Part shown: piece after piece, positions 27,385 through 35,336 of the stretch | How the letters are laid out: each line of letters begins with the position of its first letter | How positions within the stretch are numbered: position 1 is the stretch's first letter | DNA from: Balneola sp. | Lineage (GTDB): Bacteria; Bacteroidota; Rhodothermia; Balneolales; Balneolaceae | Reading direction: 5' to 3' | Length of the DNA: 51,941 nt | Assembly: GCA_017643645.1 (NCBI GenBank) | Contig: JAEPNB010000015.1 | Location: 1-51,941 of the forward strand | Notes under the pieces: generated by a model | Databases searched by the model: none | Seen by the model: only the letters and a program-made list of their open reading frames with translations | What the model was told of the DNA's origin: nothing | Made by a program: the position numbers and the translations under genes

Positions 27385-28106
27385 GATTTTTTAGACAAAT
27401 ACGACAAAAACTTATGGAACAGAATAAAGTTCGAACCTATCTCCTATATGCTTTGGGTGAAATACTTCTTGTTGTGATAGGAATATTAATTGCCCTTCAG
27501 ATCAATAACTGGAATCAAGAAAAGCAGCAAGACAGACAACTTAAAGAAAATCTGAGAGCTATAATTACAAATGTTAGTGATGATTTAGAGGGCTTGAGAA
27601 TTGATGCTATTCGGCGGGATAGCTTGATATCATATAATAGAATTGCAAGAGAGAGTATGATCGAGGGTGTTTATAAAGTAGAGGAATTAAAAAAAGCAGA
27701 ATATTTCTTCTATGAGTTTTATTTCATATCCAATCGTAGTGGATATAACGCTTTAACAAACTCCGAATTTTTGGGCAAGCTATCAAATACAAAGCTAGAC
27801 TCACTATTATCTGCCTATTATGTGGGATTGGATAATATTCATGACCGTGAGGTCAGCTTTAATACGATGATCGAAAACTTTGAATTCAAATTCAGGTCTG
27901 GTAATCCGATGATCAGATATTTTGAATTAATTCGAAAGGACGAACTGACACAAAGTGAACAGCAAGAACTCATTGAATATTTCAAGACTACAGAATTTCA
28001 GGCAGCGGTTTTAAGATCCTCCAGACAAGGAACAAGTGGTTATTATTTTCTTATAGACATAGGTGAAGAATTAATTAATGAACTTGAGAGCTATATCAAT
28101 GATTAG
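27378..28106 (+). CDS. DUF6090 membrane protein, array member 4
   Basis: A 242-residue protein with head MLRFFRQIRQKLMEQNKVRT and a transmembrane helix ending ALQINNWNQ. The central motif is aberrant: YNALTNSEFLGKLSN from residue 123, where the usual Ser-Gly is replaced by Ser-Glu, so this member may have shifted function. It shares its first 25 residues almost completely with member 3 but has an unrelated-looking tail. Confidence 0.83.
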   Translation: MLRFFRQIRQKLMEQNKVRTYLLYALGEILLVVIGILIALQINNWNQEKQQDRQLKENLRAIITNVSDDLEGLRIDAIRRDSLISYNRIARESMIEGVYKVEELKKAEYFFYEFYFISNRSGYNALTNSEFLGKLSNTKLDSLLSAYYVGLDNIHDREVSFNTMIENFEFKFRSGNPMIRYFELIRKDELTQSEQQELIEYFKTTEFQAAVLRSSRQGTSGYYFLIDIGEELINELESYIND

Positions 28107-28129
28107 TTTCTTGCTTATATCAACTTTTG

Positions 28130-28220
28130 AACCGCTGATTAAACTGATTACTGGATTAAAACGGATTTTAATTCCTGACAAATCAGCGAAATCCCTGAAT
28201 CCTACAAATCCGCGGTTCCC
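28130..28220. repeat. Spacer 4: repeat C
   Basis: Repeat C from aaccgctgattaaactg to aaatccgcggttccc, directly before the ATG of member 5. The preceding bases (28107-28129) are too degenerate to call a head with confidence. Confidence 0.75.
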
Positions 28221-28976
28221 ATGCTGAAATTTTTTAGACAAATACGAAAAAAGCTTATCGAAAAGGAGAATGTTCGCAAATATTTCCTGTATGCCATTGG
28301 CGAAATTCTACTGGTGGTAATTGGAATTTTGATTGCCCTACAGCTAAATAATTGGAATGAACAAAGGAAGTCTATCGACTATGAGAACACCTTGCTTATA
28401 GAAATGCGGAAATCCCTAAATAATGATCTTTTTATGATTACCGAATATTTTGAACCCAGGGTGAATAAGAGCAAGCTCGGTATAGATAGTCTGTTATACT
28501 TTGTAGGTAGAAACGAATTACCTAAGCAGGAAACACTTCGTAATTTATTGGGAGATATGCTTACCGATTTTGATTATCGGTTTGATTCCGGTTCCTATGA
28601 AAACCTTAAATCGAGCGGTTTAAATATCATACAGAATGATTCTTTACGAAGTATGATAACCTCAACCTATGGTGTCACTTTTCCTGCTTTCGAAAAATTT
28701 ACAAATGAATATTCAGAGAAAAAAAATGATGAAGCTCGAATTTATCTGAGAAAACTGATAAAAGATGAAACTTATATGGACAGTGATGGCAGTACAAAAG
28801 TACGGGAAGTGCCTGTTATCTCTGATATAAATAATAGCGACCTGCTAAGGGTAATCAATCTTAGAAGACAAGTATACTTTAATAATTTTAGAAGATTAGA
28901 CGGGGCAAAAAGGATAAACAGAAATCTTGAAAAAATGATTTCAGATGAATTAAGAAGAAGAAAGGTGGAATTTTGA
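28221..28976 (+). CDS. DUF6090 membrane protein, array member 5
   Basis: A 251-residue protein with head MLKFFRQIRKKLIEKENVRK and a transmembrane helix ending ALQLNNWNE. The central motif YENLKSSGLNIIQN starts at residue 126. The C-terminus is highly basic (DELRRRKVEF). The tail is related to members 1 and 8 (SSGL form of the motif). Confidence 0.85.
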   Translation: MLKFFRQIRKKLIEKENVRKYFLYAIGEILLVVIGILIALQLNNWNEQRKSIDYENTLLIEMRKSLNNDLFMITEYFEPRVNKSKLGIDSLLYFVGRNELPKQETLRNLLGDMLTDFDYRFDSGSYENLKSSGLNIIQNDSLRSMITSTYGVTFPAFEKFTNEYSEKKNDEARIYLRKLIKDETYMDSDGSTKVREVPVISDINNSDLLRVINLRRQVYFNNFRRLDGAKRINRNLEKMISDELRRRKVEF

Positions 28977-29042
28977 TTCGATTCTTTATAAATAAAACTT
29001 TAGAAACACGCCTGCAGAACGAAACTTTAGCGGAGTTCTGGG

Positions 29043-29124
29043 TTCCGCTGATTTCCAGATTATCGCGGATTGTACAATATATGACATCCGCGAAATCCCT
29101 TAATCCTTTAAATGCGTGGTTCAA
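29043..29124. repeat. Spacer 5: divergent repeat C
   Basis: ttccgctgatttcc at the left and aaatgcgtggttcaaac at the right keep the repeat C layout with many substitutions. Upstream, 28977-29042 is low-similarity sequence in which attcgattcttta may be a decayed head. Confidence 0.6.
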
Positions 29125-29127
29125 ACT

Positions 29128-29907
29128 ATGCTGAGATTCTTCCGTCAAATCCGCCAAAAGCTTATCAAAAATGGAAATATCCGAAAATACTTCTGGTATG
29201 CACTGGGGGAAATTCTGCTGGTAATGATCGGAATCCTGCTGGCTTTGCAAATCAATAATTGGAATGAAGAACGCAAAAAGCGTAATACAGAAATAAAATA
29301 TTTACAACGCTTGTTGGTGGAGGTAGAAAGGGATAGCCTAAATTTACAAAGCTCTATAGAGCTTGTTGAGTACAAGGTAGACCAGGCAGAGAGGCTTTTA
29401 GAAGTTTTAACTAATAATCAACCGGTATCGGACAGTGCAAATTTTGTCAGAGATGTATTTTTAATTGGGCGCGGAGGCAGTTATCGTCCTTATTTACCAT
29501 CTTATGAAGAAATGATATCTACAGGAGAATTGGCAATTATTCAGAACGATACTATTACAGATTATATATCACGATACATAAACAGAATTCAGGGTTGGGA
29601 GTCGTTTGTATATCAGGATGGAGAAAGGCGAAGATCAGAGTATATGCAGTATATTCATCACTACTTTTCTGCAATGATCATGGATTATATCTGGGGGGTT
29701 AGAAGAGGTGAAGTTGAGTTTAGTTCTATGAAACCCTTAGGAATCAATATTAAAGATTATCGAAGAGATTCGGCTTCTGTATATCATATTCAAAGTGTTG
29801 GGGCTCTAAACCAAGAATTATTCCTTTTGTACAATCAGATTATGAATATTTATACGATACCGATTCTTGAAATGATCAGAGATGAGCTGAACAGCCGAGG
29901 AGAATAA
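29128..29907 (+). CDS. DUF6090 membrane protein, array member 6
   Basis: A 259-residue protein from the ATG at 29128; an in-frame GTG 12 bp upstream would add four residues not seen in siblings. The head is MLRFFRQIRQKLIKNGNIRK. The helix after the membrane anchor (about 50-95) is charged and likely coiled coil. The central motif YEEMISTGELAIIQN begins at residue 126. Confidence 0.84.
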   Translation: MLRFFRQIRQKLIKNGNIRKYFWYALGEILLVMIGILLALQINNWNEERKKRNTEIKYLQRLLVEVERDSLNLQSSIELVEYKVDQAERLLEVLTNNQPVSDSANFVRDVFLIGRGGSYRPYLPSYEEMISTGELAIIQNDTITDYISRYINRIQGWESFVYQDGERRRSEYMQYIHHYFSAMIMDYIWGVRRGEVEFSSMKPLGINIKDYRRDSASVYHIQSVGALNQELFLLYNQIMNIYTIPILEMIRDELNSRGE

Positions 29908-29962
29908 TTATGTATGTATCAGAAATCGGGATAGACAGTCGCCACCCGCAATGCCTGCACGT

Positions 29963-30733
29963 ATGCTGAGATTCTTCCGTCAAATCCGCCAAAAACTCAT
30001 CCAACAAGAAAATATTCGTAAATATTTTTGGTATGCCCTGGGCGAAATTTTTCTAGTTGTCATCGGGATTCTAATTGCACTTCAGATTAACAATTGGAAT
30101 GAAACTCAAAAAGATTTAAAAACAGAGATCAGGTATTTAGATAGGCTGATTACAGAAGTGAATACCGATATCGAGAATATTTCCAGAGCGATTACTACCG
30201 ACGAGTACCGAAAAGAACGAGCTCTATTTTTAATAAATGCCAGCAAAGATAAATCACTGATAGCTGAGAACCCCAGCTACTTTATTGAAAGTATAGAATA
30301 TGCCGGATATACATCTACGCCTGTTATTTCAAATCAAACTTTTGAAGAGATAAAATCATCCGGAAAATTATCATTGATCCGAAATGAAGAAGTGCGTAAT
30401 GCCATTTCAGTGTATTATACCAATGCAGAAAATAGGAATCAGTATCGGTTTATTACCGAAGATTTACAGCTAAAATATCTGGATTACAGAGTAGGGATTT
30501 TAGATGCTAAGCAACAAATTACAATGGGAAGTTTTAGAGAAAAAATTGAATTTACTAGTGAAGATGCTGAGGCAGTATATGCCAGATTTATAGAAAGAGA
30601 CGAATTTGTTTCATGGCTGCCTTATATCGTGCAAAGTAAAGTTAGAACATATGAAACCTATGATGGACGATTAAATGTTGCCAGGGAACTCAAAGAAACG
30701 CTGGAAAAAGAATTAAATAGGATTACCAAATAA
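29963..30733 (+). CDS. DUF6090 membrane protein, array member 7
   Basis: A 256-residue protein from the ATG at 29963 (an in-frame ATG at 29951 is less consistent with the family). The head is MLRFFRQIRQKLIQQENIRK. The central motif FEEIKSSGKLSLIRN starts at residue 127. The 55-bp spacer before it holds no repeat. Its TAA shares a base with the ATG of the truncated head in spacer 7 (TAATG). Confidence 0.84.
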   Translation: MLRFFRQIRQKLIQQENIRKYFWYALGEIFLVVIGILIALQINNWNETQKDLKTEIRYLDRLITEVNTDIENISRAITTDEYRKERALFLINASKDKSLIAENPSYFIESIEYAGYTSTPVISNQTFEEIKSSGKLSLIRNEEVRNAISVYYTNAENRNQYRFITEDLQLKYLDYRVGILDAKQQITMGSFREKIEFTSEDAEAVYARFIERDEFVSWLPYIVQSKVRTYETYDGRLNVARELKETLEKELNRITK

Positions 30734-30853
30734 TGCTCCACTTTTTCCGAAAAATACTATTTGAACCGCTGATTAAACTGATTTCAGGATTAACACAGAT
30801 TTTAATTCGTGCCAAATCAGCGAAATCCTTAATCCCAAAAATCCGCGGTTCCT
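30733..30853 (+). pseudogene. Spacer 7: truncated DUF6090 head fused to repeat C
   Basis: ATG 30733 encodes MLHFFRKI, then repeat C from about 30764. A one-base loss relative to spacer 1 puts the frame out, so here the frame does not end at ATGCTGA but reads into member 8. Confidence 0.65.
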
Positions 30854-31609
30854 ATGCTGAGATTTTTTAGACAAATACGACAAAAACTCATTAAGCAGGA
30901 AAATGTTCGTAAATACCTGTGGTATGCTTTGGGTGAAATTCTATTGGTGATGATTGGGATCCTGTTGGCATTGCAGGTAAACAATTGGAATGAAAACCGG
31001 AAAGAAAAAAACTACGAGCACCGGATGCTAACTGAGCTTAGCGTGGCATTAGTAAACGATATTGGCAACTTCAGGCTCTTAGAAGACATGATGTCGAACT
31101 TGGAAGAATCTATATTCTACCTTACGGCTGCCTCAAATATGGATGACAGAAGAAGCCTCGAGATAGACAGTGTTCGTCAGCATCTGGATTCTGTTTGGGG
31201 GTTCGGAGTTTATATAGCATATAATGAAGGACCTTACGAGGCCTTAAAATCCAGTGGTCTTGATAAAATTTCAAACGATTCGTTAAGAAATGAAATCGCA
31301 AAACTTTACAGTTTTTCGCTTCCATCAGCAGATGCATGGATCAATGAGATAATCAGGGGTTCAATCGATGCAAAGTTCAGGTATTTTGATCTGCTATTCG
31401 ATATACAGGTTGAAAGAAGTGGTCAGGCTTTGGAAAAAACATTGATTGTAGAGAATTTTGATTTTCTTGACTCGCCTATTTTTGCAGATATCCTGAGCGA
31501 ATCTTTTAATGCCACAAGATATAGTAAAGTACCCTTAGCGCAGAACAGAAGACAAATGGAGCAATTGCTAGGCATGATAAATGAAGAATTGACTAACCAT
31601 TCAGATTAA
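30854..31609 (+). CDS. DUF6090 membrane protein, array member 8
   Basis: A 251-residue protein with head MLRFFRQIRQKLIKQENVRK and a transmembrane helix ending ALQVNNWNE. The central motif YEALKSSGLDKISN from residue 128, preceded by VWGFGVYIAYNEGP, aligns with YGIVITINKAP of member 1, so these two tails share recent ancestry although the genes are 6 kb apart. Member 9 starts 5 bp after its stop. Confidence 0.85.
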   Translation: MLRFFRQIRQKLIKQENVRKYLWYALGEILLVMIGILLALQVNNWNENRKEKNYEHRMLTELSVALVNDIGNFRLLEDMMSNLEESIFYLTAASNMDDRRSLEIDSVRQHLDSVWGFGVYIAYNEGPYEALKSSGLDKISNDSLRNEIAKLYSFSLPSADAWINEIIRGSIDAKFRYFDLLFDIQVERSGQALEKTLIVENFDFLDSPIFADILSESFNATRYSKVPLAQNRRQMEQLLGMINEELTNHSD

Positions 31610-31614
31610 ATAAT

Positions 31615-32433
31615 ATGCTAAGATTCTTCCGACAAATCCGCCAGAAACTCATTGAACAAGATAAGGTTCGTAAATACCTCCTATATGCTTTAGGTGAAAT
31701 TGCTTTGGTAATGATCGGGATCTTGCTCGCTCTTCAGGTGAATAACTGGAATGAGCAAAGAAGATTATCCAAGGAATTAGACTCCTTTGCAAGCGCTATG
31801 ATAAATGATCTGGAAAATGATATTACTGCATTGGATATCGGTATTCGTCAAACAAAGGCTGCTTATTTGTTACTTGACAGCTTGATTACCTACAGCAGAG
31901 ACTTACAAAACATAAATGAAGCTAGTAATATTGATATTTATTTGCTCTCCAGCAGAAACTCTTACAGAGCTATTGCCTGGAGTCGCTCTACTTTTGAAGA
32001 ATTAAAGAACTCCGGTGCTTTACGCTATGTAGAGAACGACAGCCTTCTTAGCCTGCTGAATCGCTATGAAGCTTTAACGTATCATCTGGATAAAGATCTG
32101 GTCTATGACGATGAATCGGCAAAAATATTTGGTAGTTCAATTCGGAAAGTGATCGACTCCAATTACCCTCAATCTGCCAATTTATTACCTAATTGGTATA
32201 ATATGCCGGTAGATGGAATACCTAATTTCAATACTCTTGAGGATTATCAAAAATACAGGAGTAATGATCTGGAGCTTTTAACAGATAACCTGAATGAACT
32301 TAAAATTGCCGTTAATCATGCCATCGCTTTAAGCTTTGGAATGAGAATCAGAGCTGAAAATGAATTCCCTAATGCTAAAATAATGGCAGCACAGATCATC
32401 CAACTACTTCGAAAAGAATATGGATCAAAATAA
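31615..32433 (+). CDS. DUF6090 membrane protein, array member 9
   Basis: A 272-residue protein, the longest member. The head is MLRFFRQIRQKLIEQDKVRK. The central motif FEELKNSGALRYVEN begins at residue 127. An added segment of about 25 residues rich in Pro, Asn and Tyr lies near 190-215. It follows member 8 with a 5-bp gap and no repeat, so the two form a true co-transcribed pair. Confidence 0.85.
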   Translation: MLRFFRQIRQKLIEQDKVRKYLLYALGEIALVMIGILLALQVNNWNEQRRLSKELDSFASAMINDLENDITALDIGIRQTKAAYLLLDSLITYSRDLQNINEASNIDIYLLSSRNSYRAIAWSRSTFEELKNSGALRYVENDSLLSLLNRYEALTYHLDKDLVYDDESAKIFGSSIRKVIDSNYPQSANLLPNWYNMPVDGIPNFNTLEDYQKYRSNDLELLTDNLNELKIAVNHAIALSFGMRIRAENEFPNAKIMAAQIIQLLRKEYGSK

Positions 32434-32438
32434 TCAAA

Positions 32439-32576
32439 ATGCTACGCTTTTTCCTCAATATACTATTTGAACCGCTTATTAAACTGATGTTTGGATTGGC
32501 ACTGATTTTAAGTGCCAGCTGTAAATCTGTGCTATCCCTTAATCCCAAAAATCCGTGGTTTAAACCCCATGCTTAG
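32439..32576 (+). pseudogene. Spacer 9: truncated DUF6090 head fused to repeat C
   Basis: ATG 32439 encodes MLRFFLNILFEPLIK, then repeat C in frame to a TAG overlapping the ATG at 32569. The repeat is more diverged (ends ccgtggtttaaacccc). Confidence 0.65.
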
Positions 32577-33309
32577 ATTCTTCCGACAAATACGACAAAA
32601 ACTTATGGAACAAAATAACGTTCGAAAATACCTCCTATATGCTTTAGGTGAAATTGCTTTGGTAATGATCGGGATCTTACTCGCTCTTCAGGTGAATAAC
32701 TGGAATGAGGAAAGAAAAAAAGCTGATCTAGCAGAATCCTACTTAACTGCTTTAAAAGAAGATCTCACATTGGATATTGAAAATTTTGAGTATCAAATAG
32801 AAGATCTGTCTTTTCAGTTATCTCAAATTGATAGTCTGGAAGAAATACTATCTGACCCTTCCTTAACCAATTCCGATTTTAATGACCTGATCAAAGCTAA
32901 TCTGGATATTATTCAGACTTTTGAGACTGCTAATCTGAACAACAATACATTTCTGACTCTTCAAAATACCGGCAGAGTTGACCTGCTGGATGAGATCATC
33001 CAATTTAGATTACTGGATCTGAATTCTCTCCAAAAAGTTTATCATTTTATGATAACTGACAATCTTCAGCTGAAATATAATTTAAGTGAAGATTTTATCA
33101 GTGAGGTTCCATTTTACTTCCACGAATTTAAAATTGAAATAAACGCCGATGTTGAAAATGATATATGGAATAATGTAAACTGGGTGCAAGCACGTAGAAA
33201 GTTTTACACTTTCCTGAACATGATGAAAACCGTGAATGAGGTAGCAATAGAAATCACAGAAGAACTAAAATCAGAATCAGAAGATCTTTTGGAACTTCTG
33301 AATAATTAG
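32569..33309 (+). CDS. DUF6090 membrane protein, array member 10
   Basis: A 246-residue protein from the ATG at 32569; an upstream in-frame GTG at 32512 lies inside repeat C and is rejected. The head is MLRFFRQIRQKLMEQNNVRK. The region corresponding to the central motif (FLTLQNTGRVDLLDE, from residue 128) keeps Gly and position but has lost most other residues. The GxxExxY gene begins 8 bp after its stop. Confidence 0.84.
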   Translation: MLRFFRQIRQKLMEQNNVRKYLLYALGEIALVMIGILLALQVNNWNEERKKADLAESYLTALKEDLTLDIENFEYQIEDLSFQLSQIDSLEEILSDPSLTNSDFNDLIKANLDIIQTFETANLNNNTFLTLQNTGRVDLLDEIIQFRLLDLNSLQKVYHFMITDNLQLKYNLSEDFISEVPFYFHEFKIEINADVENDIWNNVNWVQARRKFYTFLNMMKTVNEVAIEITEELKSESEDLLELLNN

Positions 33310-33317
33310 ATTTTCGA

Positions 33318-33731
33318 ATGAGTGCGGATTTTAAATATCAGGACATAACAAAGAAAATTATAGGTGCATCTTTTGATGTACACTCTTTCTTAGGGAATGG
33401 TTTTCAAGAAGTAATTTATCAAAGAGCATTGTCTCATGAGTTTCAAAAAGCCGGGTTGAGTTTTCAGCGAGAAATTGAACAGCAGATCTACTATAAAGAT
33501 CTTCCAAAACCAATTGGAACAAGAAGAGCTGATTTTGTAGTTGAAAACAAAGTGCTGGTGGAGATTAAAGCTGTAATTGAACTGGAAGATGTACACATTG
33601 CTCAAGCTTTAAATTACTTAAAGGCCTATAAATTAGAAGTTGGCTTACTCATTAATTTTGGTTCAAAGAGCATGACTTTTAAGCGCTTGGTTTTGTCTCA
33701 AGATAAATCCGTCAAATCCTCTAATCCTTAA
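33318..33731 (+). CDS. GxxExxY protein (PD-(D/E)XK-like)
   Basis: A 137-residue protein with GFQEVIY (G-x-x-E-x-x-Y) at about 29-35 and the nuclease-like core RRADFVVENKVLVEIKAV (Asp, Glu-x-Lys) at about 73-90. The family has the PD-(D/E)XK fold but no proven function; it often sits among repeats. Here the last residues (DKSVKSSNP) are encoded by the 3' half of repeat C, in the same frame that the spacer frames use (DKSAKSLNP). It is either the driver or a passenger of the repeat. Confidence 0.88.
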   Translation: MSADFKYQDITKKIIGASFDVHSFLGNGFQEVIYQRALSHEFQKAGLSFQREIEQQIYYKDLPKPIGTRRADFVVENKVLVEIKAVIELEDVHIAQALNYLKAYKLEVGLLINFGSKSMTFKRLVLSQDKSVKSSNP

Positions 33732-34025
33732 AATCCGCGATTCAAAACCTATGCTCCGCTTCTTCCACCAAAAACTGTCTGAACCAGGGATTAACCGGAT
33801 GTTTGGATTAACACAGATTTTCTATTTTTTGTCATGTCGAGCTACTGCGAGACATCTAAAGATTTTGATGATAGTTCAAGGATTTTTAGACTTCTCGCTA
33901 CCGCTCGAGGTGACAAGTCATGGATTCGTGGCATCCCTTAATCCCATTTAATTGCATTCCATTATAAGAACCATAAATCTGTTAAAACTCCCATTTCCCG
34001 TCCCTAAAAGCCGTAGTTTACAGGT
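33702..34025. repeat. Array end: half repeat C, truncated head and repeat D without a following gene
   Basis: The 3' half of repeat C (33702-33748) is followed by ATG 33751, encoding MLRFFHQKLSEPGINRM, then repeat D (hairpin core 33829-33917). No full DUF6090 gene follows; instead an unremarkable 75-bp leader leads to the helicase. This is the right edge of the array. Confidence 0.75.
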
Positions 34026-35336
34026 ATGTCATCTTCTATAAAAAATCAACGCGCTATTCTGGATAAACTGAGTATTAAAGAACTCAATGAAATGCAGAAG
34101 ACAGCGAAGTTCGCTATTCATACTAATGCTAATGTGGTTCTGCTATCCCCTACGGGAACCGGAAAAACACTCGCTTTCTTATTGCCGATCATCGAAGAAT
34201 TAGATCCGGAATGTGAGCAGATTCAAGCCCTGATCCTGGTTCCTTCCAGAGAACTTGCTATTCAAATAGAACAAGTAGCCCGTGAGATGGGAACCGGTTT
34301 TAAGATCAATGCTTTTTACGGAGGACAGTCTTTTTCCAAAGACAGATCCGAACTGGAAACCCCTCCTGCTATTTTGATCGGAACTCCGGGAAGAATCGCT
34401 GATCATTTACGCCGTGAGACTTTTGAAGTAACAGACATCAAGTCATTAGTGCTGGATGAGTTCGATAAGTCGTTAGAGATCGGTTTTGAAGCTGATATGA
34501 CAGAGATCATTGATGCCTTACCAAACGTGAAAAAGAAGATCCTTACTTCAGCTACCAAGGGAATTGAAATCCCGGATTTTGTAGGACTGAAAGATGAAGA
34601 AGTTGTCAATTTTTTGGATATAGATAAACCAGATCTTTCTATCAAAACAGTTATTTCTCCCGAAAAAGATAAGTTGGATACATTGGTTGCTTTGCTGAAT
34701 CAACTTGGCGATAAACGGGGACTTGTTTTCTGTAATTTTAAGGATTCGATTCAAAGAGTAAGCGATTTCTTAAATCACCATAAAATCCCACATGGTTGTT
34801 TTTATGGCGGACTTGAACAAAATGATCGTGAAAATGCATTGATCAAATTCAGGAATGGAACACACCGTTTATTGATCGCTACTGATCTTGCAGCTCGAGG
34901 AATTGATGTTCCTGAAATGGATTTCATCGTTCATTACCATCTCCCGCTCAAAGCTGAGGAATTCACTCACAGAAATGGTAGAACGGCCAGAATGCATAGT
35001 GATGGCGTTGCCTATGTTTTAAAATGGAGCGGTGAAGATCTTCCTGACTTCATTCAACCGGATGGAATTGAAGAGTTATCGGTTTCAAATCCACCAACAA
35101 AGACCGAATGGAAAACGCTTTATATCTCGGGCGGAAGAAGAGACAAAATTTCCAAAGGTGATATTGCCGGTTTTTTCTTTAAAGAAGGAAAGCTCAAAAA
35201 AGGCGAATTGGGCGATATCGAGTTAAAACAAGAATCGGCATTTGCAGCGGTTAAAGCTGATAAAGTAGATCAGGTTCTCAAACTCATCGACAATAAAAAA
35301 CTTAAGACTAAGAAAGTTAGAATTTCGGTTGTTTAA
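34026..35336 (+). CDS. DEAD-box-family RNA helicase, DEFD variant, DbpA-like
   Basis: A 436-residue protein with motif I SPTGTGKT (41-48), Ia PSRELA (74-79), Ib TPGR (120-123), motif II as DEFD (144-147) instead of DEAD, motif III SAT, then GLVFCN, DLAARGID and HRNGRTAR in the second RecA domain. The C-terminal 75 residues (TLYISGGRRDKISKGDIAGF...) match the DbpA RNA-binding domain that targets 23S rRNA, so a role in large-subunit assembly is likely. The N-terminal Q motif is short. It is monocistronic. Confidence 0.9.
   Translation: MSSSIKNQRAILDKLSIKELNEMQKTAKFAIHTNANVVLLSPTGTGKTLAFLLPIIEELDPECEQIQALILVPSRELAIQIEQVAREMGTGFKINAFYGGQSFSKDRSELETPPAILIGTPGRIADHLRRETFEVTDIKSLVLDEFDKSLEIGFEADMTEIIDALPNVKKKILTSATKGIEIPDFVGLKDEEVVNFLDIDKPDLSIKTVISPEKDKLDTLVALLNQLGDKRGLVFCNFKDSIQRVSDFLNHHKIPHGCFYGGLEQNDRENALIKFRNGTHRLLIATDLAARGIDVPEMDFIVHYHLPLKAEEFTHRNGRTARMHSDGVAYVLKWSGEDLPDFIQPDGIEELSVSNPPTKTEWKTLYISGGRRDKISKGDIAGFFFKEGKLKKGELGDIELKQESAFAAVKADKVDQVLKLIDNKKLKTKKVRISVV

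Noticed and set aside
32512-32568. GTG start adding 19 residues to DUF6090 member 10
   Set aside because: The extension is translated repeat C; all siblings begin at MLRFFRQ or close variants.
25370-33951. Spacer/gene alternation considered as a CRISPR-like or diversity-generating retroelement system
   Set aside because: The repeats are about 90 bp palindromes between full genes, not short repeats with uniform spacers. No cas gene, reverse transcriptase or template repeat is visible in the window.
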